From positions 1-6,357 of the forward strand of contig CANDEH010000120.1 of NCBI GenBank assembly GCA_947383645.1: 6,357 nt of DNA, read 5' to 3'. Of this stretch, positions 1 to 4,004 are shown piece by piece. This stretch comes from an uncultured Clostridia bacterium. GTDB lineage: Bacteria > Bacillota > Clostridia > Oscillospirales > Oscillospiraceae. Below the pieces are notes generated by a model. It was given only the letters and a program-made list of their open reading frames with translations. It ran no database searches and was not told where the DNA came from. How positions within the stretch are numbered: position 1 is the first letter of the stretch; each line of letters opens with the position of its first letter. The position numbers were made by a program, and so were the translations under genes.

Positions 1-44
1 TTTGGCCGCATCGCTGCCGCCCTCGTCAACCTCTTATTCAACTC

Positions 45-302
45 TTGATTCGCATCACCAGCCACGGGGTGCGAAAGGCGGTGCTGTTCGGCTCCTACGC
101 CAAGGGACAGGCCACAGAGCACAGCGATGTGGACCTTCTGGTAGATAGCGGCCTCCAGGGCCTCGCCTTTTACGGCCTGCTGGAGGAAATCGCAACGACT
201 CTGTATGTTCCCGTGGACCTGATCGACATGACCCAGGTAGAACAGGGCTCCCAAGTAGACCATGAGATCCAGAGAAGCGGGGTGGCAATCTATGAGCAGT
301 AA
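45..302 (+). CDS. Minimal nucleotidyltransferase (MNT) domain protein, probably N-terminally truncated
   Basis: Proteins of this pol-beta-fold family transfer nucleotides; in MNT/HEPN toxin-antitoxin pairs the MNT protein is the antitoxin that modifies or binds a HEPN RNase. The signature is clear: GSYAKG (residues 16-21) followed by SDVDLLVD (27-34), giving the metal-binding D28 and D30, and a third acidic residue, D58, in VDLID (57-61). The C-terminal part looks complete. The family normally has about 15-20 residues of helix before the LFGS strand; here only 13 precede it. The TTG at 45 has no Shine-Dalgarno sequence, and the open upstream codons (WPHRC...) do not look like the missing helix. 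Another frame from the window edge stops at 46-48. I infer a damaged 5' end, or a gene whose true start lies upstream across a frameshift. The domain is certain; the start and functionality are not. Confidence 0.72.
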   Translation: MIRITSHGVRKAVLFGSYAKGQATEHSDVDLLVDSGLQGLAFYGLLEEIATTLYVPVDLIDMTQVEQGSQVDHEIQRSGVAIYEQ

Positions 303-394
303 AGGACCTTGTCATCCTGAAAAAGCTCCAACAGCACACTACTGGATTGTCTGCCTGCTGTCAACCATCGTTGAGAAGGGATAGAAATTTATAG
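292..394 (+). pseudogene. Frameshifted stub of a HEPN-domain (DUF86-like) partner gene
   Basis: An ATG at 292 overlaps the end of the MNT gene by 11 nt, the arrangement usual for MNT/HEPN pairs. In the ATG frame the peptide reads MSSK and then loses family likeness. A shift of one base at about 301-304 gives KDLVILKKLQQH (302-337), which, joined to MSSK, resembles the N-terminal helix of DUF86/HEPN proteins. After that the likeness ends, and stops occur in this frame (392-394) and in the ATG frame (382-384). No RX4-6H HEPN motif follows. I infer a frameshifted and truncated toxin remnant. The identification rests on about 16 residues plus gene position, so it is tentative. Confidence 0.36.
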
Positions 395-616
395 GAATAG
401 CAAAGTAAGAATAAAACGCACTTCTTCCGCAACATTTCAGCTTTTTTGCAAAATTCAGCAATAATTAAGCCCATAAAAGCAATAAAAAGCCGGCGTTTCT
501 TATGGGCAACAACCCCATGGTGGGCGCTACCGTCGCGGTGGCTGTTGCCGTTGCAGAGGCGATTAAGTAAGGGATATTCCGGAAAACAGCACTTTCTGAA
601 CTTTTTTGCAGAATGA

Positions 617-652
617 GAGAAATCACCCGTCCCCTACAGGGACGGGTGATTT
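617..652. repeat. 36-nt stem-loop repeat, copy 1
   Basis: The left arm AAATCACCCGTCCC (620-633) pairs perfectly with GGGACGGGTGATTT (639-652) around a CTACA loop, giving 14 bp. A copy with two substitutions lies 210 bp downstream (827-862). The short T-run at 650-653 could let it act as a weak terminator for any plus-strand transcript ending here, but the duplication suggests a dispersed intergenic repeat. Confidence 0.8.
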
Positions 653-706
653 TCCAGCCTGTCAAAAAAAGACGGCAGAGTAGGACGGCGGTAAGGAGGA
701 TAGTGT

Positions 707-733
707 GAAAGGAACCCAAGAGGGGTTCCTTTC
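707..733. repeat. Perfect 11-bp hairpin
   Basis: GAAAGGAACCC (707-717) pairs with GGGTTCCTTTC (723-733) around a 5-nt AAGAG loop. As RNA, the stem can extend outward by a few G-U and G-C pairs to about 703/737. It is part of the palindrome cluster at 617-862. No terminator-type T-run follows. Confidence 0.75.
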
Positions 734-756
734 GCGTCAAATCAGCCCGCCGCAGC

Positions 757-787
757 GGCAAATTGTGGCCATTGGCCACAATTTGCC
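757..787. repeat. Perfect 14-bp palindrome with 3-nt loop
   Basis: GGCAAATTGTGGCC (757-770) and its exact complement GGCCACAATTTGCC (774-787) flank an ATT loop. In DNA it could extrude as a cruciform, and in RNA it would form a very stable hairpin on either strand. It abuts the next hairpin with a single base between them (788). Confidence 0.8.
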
Positions 788-788
788 T

Positions 789-827
789 CAGCTTGTCAAA
801 AAACCCGATGGTTTTTTTGACAAGCTG
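789..827. repeat. A/T-core hairpin, 15-bp stem
   Basis: CAGCTTGTCAAAAAA (789-803) pairs with TTTTTTGACAAGCTG (813-827), with one extra T in the right-hand run. The loop is CCCGATGG. A half-copy of the left arm, CAGCCTGTCAAAAAAA, occurs at 655-670 directly after stem-loop copy 1. The right arm overlaps the start of stem-loop copy 2, so the two units form a composite. Confidence 0.78.
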
Positions 828-862
828 AGAAATCACCCGCCCCTTACAGGGACGGGTGATTT
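827..862. repeat. 36-nt stem-loop repeat, copy 2
   Basis: This is the same unit as 617-652 with two substitutions, one in the stem (C for T at 840, leaving a single C-A mismatch) and one at the edge of the loop. The arms are 830-843 and 849-862 around a TTACA loop. Loop and stem are otherwise conserved, which points to a recently copied element or to selection on the structure. Confidence 0.8.
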
Positions 863-953
863 CCCTGTTCAGGGCCATATGGACACAGGCCGTCGGTATC
901 CCCAATCTGTACGGAACTCCTGCGCAGAAGTTTTTACCCTGATACGATGGGCC

Positions 954-983
954 TTGCCATACCGCCGGAAGGCGTGATACAAT
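954..983 (+). promoter_or_regulatory. Sigma-A-type promoter with extended -10
   Basis: The -35 is TTGCCA (954-959), the spacer is 18 bp, and the -10 is TACAAT (978-983) preceded by TG at 975-976, making an extended -10. Transcription would start near 990 and run into the nitroreductase gene at 1192 through a leader of about 200 nt. This is the best promoter match upstream of that gene. Confidence 0.6.
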
Positions 984-1006
984 AAACGCAGTCAAAGCGC
1001 TTAAAA

Positions 1007-1047
1007 CCGGCAGAGTTCGCCGGGGCAACCAGGCCGCCTTGTTGCCC
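1007..1047 (+). other. Two adjoining leader hairpins before the nitroreductase gene
   Basis: CCGGC (1007-1011) pairs with GCCGG (1019-1023). Beginning at the same G1023, GGGCAACCAGG (1023-1033) pairs with CCTTGTTGCCC (1037-1047), with one mismatch and a 3-nt loop. Both lie within the predicted leader, 145-185 nt before the start codon. No U-tract follows, so they are not obvious terminators. The role is unknown; they could be leader structure or further members of the palindrome cluster. Confidence 0.5.
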
Positions 1048-1191
1048 GTGACTTCTCTCCGCTGCGGCCTTATTTCTCTCGCCCTCTTTCTCCTGCGCTC
1101 CCACGTCTCAAGCGCTCCGACGATACCCCCCTCCAGCGTGACGCCGCAACATGGGGAGTCACGCAAAATATGGACAGAAAGGAACCGGTCT

Positions 1192-1686
1192 ATGAAGGAA
1201 ATCTTTCACCGCACCAGTGTACGCAGGTACACCGGCGCGCCGGTGGAGCCGGCCCAGGTGGAGCAGATGCTGCGCGCGGCCATGGCGGCGCCCTCCGCCT
1301 GCAACCAGCAGCCCTGGGAGTTCTATGTGACGGCCCGCCGGGACACCCTCAACGCCCTCGCCGCATGCAGTCCCTACGCCCAAATGCTCCAGACCGCCCC
1401 TCTGGGCTTCGTCGTCTGCTACCGCACCGCCTGTCAGGTACCCGCCTACGCCCAGATTGACTGCGCCGCCGCCACGGAGAATCTGCTCCTCATGGCCGAC
1501 GCCCTGGGCCTGGGGGCCGTCTGGATCGGTATCGCGCCCCAGGAGGAGCGGATGGCCGCCGTGCGGGAGGCCATCGATCTGCCGGCGCATCTGTCGCCCT
1601 TCTGTCTGGTGGCCTGCGGCCACCCCGACGGGGAGAGGCGGCAGCAGGACCGCTACGACCCCGCCCGGATCCACACCCTGCCCTGA
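1192..1686 (+). CDS. Nitroreductase-family FMN-dependent oxidoreductase
   Basis: This is a cytosolic flavoprotein of the nitroreductase superfamily, which uses NAD(P)H and FMN to reduce nitro, quinone or related compounds; the natural substrate cannot be read from sequence. The 164-residue protein opens with RTSVRRYTG (7-15), the FMN-phosphate-binding R-S-x-R segment. PSACNQQPWEF (34-44) is the usual flavin-contact stretch, followed by the helix ATENLLLMADALGLGAVWIG (94-113) that builds the dimer and flavin pocket. CGHPDGE (142-148) closes the domain. Its length is typical of the short clostridial subgroup. I place the start at ATG 1192, because AAAGGA lies about 8 nt upstream and the family begins just before the RTSVR motif; longer in-frame extensions (to 1039) would add an arginine/serine-rich leader without homology. 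It is monocistronic, with a promoter at 954-983 and a possible terminator at 1695. Confidence 0.92.
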   Translation: MKEIFHRTSVRRYTGAPVEPAQVEQMLRAAMAAPSACNQQPWEFYVTARRDTLNALAACSPYAQMLQTAPLGFVVCYRTACQVPAYAQIDCAAATENLLLMADALGLGAVWIGIAPQEERMAAVREAIDLPAHLSPFCLVACGHPDGERRQQDRYDPARIHTLP

Positions 1687-1694
1687 GAGGGCGG

Positions 1695-1729
1695 GGTAAA
1701 AAAGGTTTCTTTTTTACCGTTGATTTTTT
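1695..1729 (+). terminator. Possible weak terminator after the nitroreductase gene
   Basis: GGTAAAAAA (1695-1703) pairs with TTTTTTACC (1710-1718), with a 6-nt loop, and a second T-run follows at 1724-1729. The stem is A/T-dominated and so weaker than a textbook terminator. It lies only 8 nt after the stop codon and directly before the next promoter, which supports a transcription boundary here. Confidence 0.45.
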
Positions 1730-1748
1730 CTGACGGATAGGCTATTAT
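1720..1748 (+). promoter_or_regulatory. Sigma-A-type promoter reading toward pfkA
   Basis: The -35 is TTGATT (1720-1725), the spacer is exactly 17 bp, and the -10 is TATTAT (1743-1748). The predicted start near 1755 would give the phosphofructokinase mRNA a leader of about 360 nt. No comparably good promoter was seen closer to the gene. Confidence 0.55.
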
Positions 1749-2043
1749 GGAATGGAATCACCGAAAAAAGTTCCAAAAGAAGCTGTGCCAGCGGGTCCGG
1801 CACACAGCTTCGCGGTGTCAGCCGCCGGCGGCGGCGCGGAAAGGCCCCGTAATACGCGGCGTATTTCTGCGTTTTTTTTACCTCCGCCGGTCCTGCCGCT
1901 CTGCGAATCTGGATGTCTCCCCTGCCGGCGCCGCCTCTGCGGCCTGTTCGCAAACTGTCGGCGGCCCCTTTGCGGCCATGCGGCGCTGATTTAACTTGCC
2001 ATACATAGCGTATTTTCCGTCAAATCAGCGGATCCGGCAAAAA
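1749..2043 (+). other. Long structured non-coding leader upstream of pfkA
   Basis: No supported gene lies here. Two overlapping 80-codon open frames exist but have arginine/proline-rich shadow-like composition and no ribosome site. Structure is evident. GAAGCTGTG (1779-1787) pairs with CACAGCTTC (1803-1811). GCCGCCGGCGGC (1821-1832) is a perfect palindrome. AATACG (1851-1856) is inverted at 1860-1865. GCTGATTT (1985-1992) pairs with AAATCAGC (2022-2029). I recognise no known riboswitch or T-box. The GC-rich middle may be a dispersed intergenic repeat of the genome. Confidence 0.45.
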
Positions 2044-2095
2044 TCCCCCGCAGCCGGGGACCCTGTCAACTGTCAAACAGGCCCCAAACTTTTTT
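2044..2095 (+). promoter_or_regulatory. Attenuator-like overlapping hairpins before pfkA
   Basis: Two exclusive pairings share the same GGGG. Hairpin A pairs TCCCC (2044-2048) with GGGGA (2056-2060). Hairpin B pairs GGGG (2056-2059) with CCCC (2082-2085) and CCTGT (2062-2066) with ACAGG (2077-2081), and is followed by a T6 run at 2090-2095. Hairpin B plus T6 resembles a Rho-independent terminator just upstream of the ribosome site at 2100-2105, and hairpin A would antagonise it. A tandem repeat of CTGTCAA (2063-2069, 2070-2076) sits in the B stem and loop. That it regulates expression is inferred. Confidence 0.35.
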
Positions 2096-2114
2096 GAAAA
2101 AGGAGTTTCTATCT

Positions 2115-3200
2115 ATGAAGAGAAAGACGCGGATTGGTCTTGTCACCAGCGGCGGTGACTGCCAGGGCCTTAACGCCGCCATCCGGGGCGTGGGCAAGTC
2201 CCTGTTCCAGTATGTGGACAACATCGAGATCTTCGGCATGTACGACGGCTACCGGGGATTGATGGAGCGGGACTACAAGTTTATGGAGCCCAGAGACTTC
2301 TCCGGCATTATCGCCCAGGGCGGCACCATTCTCGGCACCTCCCGCCAGCGCTACATCCCCGGCAAGGCCATTGTGGACAAGGAGGGCAACGACATGATGC
2401 CCGCCATGCTGGACACCTACAACCGCCTGAATCTGGACTGCCTCATCATCCTGGGCGGCAACGGCACACAGAAGAGCGCCAAGCTCCTCAAGGACGCGGG
2501 GATGAACGTCATCACCCTCCCCAAGACCATTGACAACGACATCTACGGAACCGACCAGACCTTCGGTTTCCAGTCCGCCGCGGACATTGCCACCGGGGTC
2601 ATCGACTACATCCACACCACCGCCCTGGCCCACAGCCGCATCTTCCTGGTGGAGATCATGGGCCGTGACGCCGGGTGGCTCACCCTCACCGCGGGCATCG
2701 CCGGCGGCGCCGACGTGATTCTCATCCCAGAGATCCCCTACGACATCGAGAAGGTAGCCTCCCTCATCGAGGCCCGGAAGCGGAAGGGCCGCACCTTCTC
2801 CATCGTGGCGGTGGCCGAGGGGGCCATCTCCAAGGACGACAAGATCCTCACCGAGGAGGAGCGGCGGAAGAAGAAGGACGCCAATCCCTACTCCACCATC
2901 TCCTACGACATCGCCGCCCAGCTGGAGCGGCTCACCGGCCAGGAGGCCCGGGTCACCGTCCCCGGCCACTACCAGCGGGGCGGTCCGGCCTGCCCCTACG
3001 ACCGGGTTCTGGCCACCCGCTTCGGCACCGCCGCCGCCCGGATGATTATGAACCAGGAGTACGGCTACATGGTGGGCATCGTGGGCGACGAGATCGTGAA
3101 GGTGCCCCTGGATGAGGCCGCCAGCCGCACCAAGTTCCTCCCGGTGGACCACCCCCTGATCCAGACCGCAAGAGACACCAGCACATCCTTCGGCGACTGA
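2115..3200 (+). CDS. pfkA: 6-phosphofructokinase, mixed-cofactor (group III) type
   Basis: This cytosolic glycolytic enzyme phosphorylates fructose 6-phosphate to fructose 1,6-bisphosphate. The 361-residue protein has the family motifs in order: SGGDCQGLNAAIR (12-24, phosphoryl-donor loop), GGTILGTSR (69-77), GGNGT (114-118), PKTIDND (136-142, with catalytic D140), MGRDAGW (182-188), IPE (204-206, sugar contact) and GHYQRGG (284-290, sugar-phosphate contact). In E. coli numbering, residue 104 is Gly (G117), which permits ATP, while residue 124 is Lys (K137), as in pyrophosphate-dependent and group III enzymes. I therefore favour ATP, without certainty. The Asp normally at 103 is Asn (N116). 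I chose ATG 2115 because AAGGAG (2100-2105) lies 9 nt upstream; an in-frame TTG at 2094 precedes that site. It appears monocistronic, with a strong hairpin terminator downstream. An E. coli-type allosteric enzyme is less likely given the subfamily. Confidence 0.94.
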   Translation: MKRKTRIGLVTSGGDCQGLNAAIRGVGKSLFQYVDNIEIFGMYDGYRGLMERDYKFMEPRDFSGIIAQGGTILGTSRQRYIPGKAIVDKEGNDMMPAMLDTYNRLNLDCLIILGGNGTQKSAKLLKDAGMNVITLPKTIDNDIYGTDQTFGFQSAADIATGVIDYIHTTALAHSRIFLVEIMGRDAGWLTLTAGIAGGADVILIPEIPYDIEKVASLIEARKRKGRTFSIVAVAEGAISKDDKILTEEERRKKKDANPYSTISYDIAAQLERLTGQEARVTVPGHYQRGGPACPYDRVLATRFGTAAARMIMNQEYGYMVGIVGDEIVKVPLDEAASRTKFLPVDHPLIQTARDTSTSFGD

Positions 3201-3212
3201 TATACTCAAGGA

Positions 3213-3260
3213 CAGCAAGAGGAGCGGACGAACCTGTAGTTCGTCCGCTCCTCTTTGCTG
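3213..3260 (+). terminator. Long hairpin terminator after pfkA
   Basis: A stem of about 21 bp with one bulged A pairs 3213-3233 with 3239-3260 around the loop CTGTA. The core is GGAGCGGACGAAC against GTTCGTCCGCTCC, followed by TCTTT. It begins 13 nt after the pfkA stop. The T-rich tail is short and partly inside the stem, but the length and position make termination likely. Confidence 0.65.
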
Positions 3261-3267
3261 AAAGCAT

Positions 3268-3359
3268 GGTGCCATCAAATGACAAAGGGCAACGCGCCTG
3301 CCATGCGCGGTTCTCCAGTCCGCTGACAGATGCGCTGTCCCGTGTCATTTGGCGGTGCC
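3268..3359 (+). other. Foldable 92-nt element between convergent genes
   Basis: CAAATGACA (3276-3284) is perfectly inverted at 3343-3351. As plus-strand RNA the stem continues outward, GGUGCCAU (3268-3275) against GCGGUGCC (3352-3359), using three G-U wobbles and one mismatch. Inward, GGG (3287-3289) can pair with CCC (3339-3341) and GCGC (3294-3297) with GCGC (3332-3335). The wobbles favour folding of the plus-strand transcript. No known RNA family is recognised. It could be read-through RNA, a small RNA or a palindromic repeat. Confidence 0.4.
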
Positions 3360-3360
3360 A

Positions 3361-3409
3361 AAAGAAGAGGCCGGCTGTCTGAGCAGTGCAGACTGCCGGC
3401 CTCTTTTCG
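3361..3409 (-). terminator. Terminator of the folD-DUF1576-deaminase unit
   Basis: The stem pairs AAGAGGCCGGC (3366-3376) with GCCGGCCTCTT (3396-3406). It continues, after one mismatch, with GTCTG (3378-3382) against CAGAC (3390-3394). Read on the minus strand it is followed by CTTTT (3361-3365), a U-tract. It lies 23-66 nt beyond the deaminase stop. Confidence 0.72.
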
Positions 3410-3431
3410 CTTCTCAGGGGCATAGCCGCCG

Positions 3432-3926
3432 TCAGCCGGAGATGCCTGCTGCCGGCGCCTCCGGCCGGGGGCGGAGATAGGTGCGCAGCACGTCCACACC
3501 CTCGGCGCGGAGAAAGCCCTCCACCACCTTCGGGGCGCGGGGGGAGCGGTCAAAGATCCATCGGCAGCGGTCGCCTTCGGACCCGCCGGCGATGGCCTCG
3601 CAGTCCGCCGCGCAGGCGCTGAACACCAGCCGCCCCAGCCGCACCCGGACCATACAGGCCGCACACATGAGGCAGGGCTCGCAGCTGGCGTACAGCGTGC
3701 AGTCGGAGAGGTCCAGGGTGTCCTGCTCCATGCAGTAGGCCCGGATCAGCCCCAGCTCCGCGTGGCAAGAGGGATCGCTGAGACTGCGGACCCGGTTCTC
3801 CCCCCGTCCCACAATGGCCCCGTCCCTCACCAGCACCGCCCCGTAGGGATCGTTGCCCCGAGCGGCGGCGTGCCGCGCCAGCAGCAGCGCCTCCCGCATA
3901 AACCGCTCCTCATCCGCCAAGGCCAA
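3432..3926 (-). CDS. CDD-fold nucleoside/nucleobase deaminase (guanine deaminase/TadA-like)
   Basis: This is a zinc-dependent hydrolytic deaminase of the cytidine deaminase-like superfamily, most likely acting on a purine base or nucleoside; the exact substrate cannot be read. The 164-residue protein shows CHAEL (54-58), giving zinc ligand H55 and proton shuttle E57, and SCEPCLMCAAC (81-91), giving zinc ligands C85 and C88. NDPYGAVLV (25-33) is the usual substrate-pocket strand. The whole catalytic core is present and the length is normal. It is the last gene of the minus-strand unit, 56 nt after the DUF1576 stop, and is followed by a hairpin terminator. Start choice is open between TTG 3926 and TTG 3920 (two codons in); both are downstream of a GGGAGGGAGG stretch. 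The next ATG (residue 10) would remove the N-terminal helix. GuaD-like guanine deaminase or a TadA paralogue are the main alternatives. Confidence 0.9.
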   Translation of the reverse strand: MALADEERFMREALLLARHAAARGNDPYGAVLVRDGAIVGRGENRVRSLSDPSCHAELGLIRAYCMEQDTLDLSDCTLYASCEPCLMCAACMVRVRLGRLVFSACAADCEAIAGGSEGDRCRWIFDRSPRAPKVVEGFLRAEGVDVLRTYLRPRPEAPAAGISG

Positions 3927-3929
3927 CCG

Positions 3930-3939
3930 CCTCCCTCCC
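3930..3939 (-). promoter_or_regulatory. Double ribosome-binding site of the deaminase gene
   Basis: On the minus strand GGGAGGGAGG contains two overlapping SD cores. The distal core suits the TTG at 3926 and the proximal core (9-nt spacing) suits the TTG at 3920. No ATG is available at proper spacing, so a TTG start is supported by the sequence. Confidence 0.6.
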
Positions 3940-3976
3940 GAAAATCGAAGATACCTGAGGACTCCTCCGTCCCAAA

Positions 3977-4004
3977 TATCTCCTATCTTCTATCTCCTAT
4001 CTCC
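3977..4004. repeat. Four tandem 7-bp repeats at the DUF1576 stop codon
   Basis: TATCTCC, TATCTTC, TATCTCC and TATCTCC run head to tail without a gap. On the mRNA strand each unit reads GGAGATA (one GAAGATA). The DUF1576 stop codon (3983-3985) lies inside the array, so copy-number change would alter only the last few residues and the spacing to the deaminase start. Each unit carries an SD-like GGAG. Confidence 0.8.

Larger units (their letters stand above)
395..953. other. Gene-poor stretch rich in hairpins
   Basis: No convincing gene is seen in this stretch. The first part (395-500) is AT-rich. A 10-base word CTTTTTTGCA occurs at 441-450 and again at 601-610, and GCCCATAA (469-476) is inverted at 500-507. 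From 617 on there is a dense series of stem-loops, listed separately. A 22-codon ORF at 502-570 is discussed in the findings. A long minus-strand open frame covers 465-1166, but it runs straight through the palindromes, has no ribosome site and resembles no family, so it is not called. Confidence 0.6.

Noticed and set aside
1..48. C-terminus of an upstream gene (FGRIAAALVNLLFNS, stop at 46-48)
   Set aside because: Fifteen codons at the window edge are too few to identify. The overlapping TGA/TTG is suggestive of coupling, but at least one other frame is also open to the edge.
617..862. CRISPR array
   Set aside because: There are only two copies of one repeat, 210 bp apart, with hairpins rather than unique spacers between them and no cas genes.
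465..1166. 233-codon minus-strand open frame
   Set aside because: It runs through the whole hairpin cluster, has no ribosome site, shows repeat-derived duplicated peptides (ITRPC-KGRVIS twice) and matches no family.
1747..1994. Two 80-codon plus-strand frames in the pfkA leader
   Set aside because: Both frames are equally open, neither has a ribosome site, and both are Arg/Ser/Pro-rich like random GC-rich sequence.
1996..2016. Promoter TTGCCA...TATTTT close to pfkA
   Set aside because: The spacing between the two boxes is only 9 bp, too short for a sigma-A promoter, and no -10 lies 16-18 bp from TTGCCA.
1749..2114. Known riboswitch or T-box in the pfkA leader
   Set aside because: I could not recognise conserved T-box, SAM, THF, purine or glycolysis-related riboswitch cores. 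Only generic hairpins are visible.
2109..3278. 389-codon minus-strand frame opposite pfkA
   Set aside because: Its Gly/Val/His-rich composition mirrors the GC-biased third positions of pfkA. It is a shadow of a well-identified gene.
3268..3359. Integron attC-like recombination site
   Set aside because: The element has the right size and inverted repeats, but no GTTRRRY core at the right end, no RYYYAAC at the left, and no integrase or gene cassettes.
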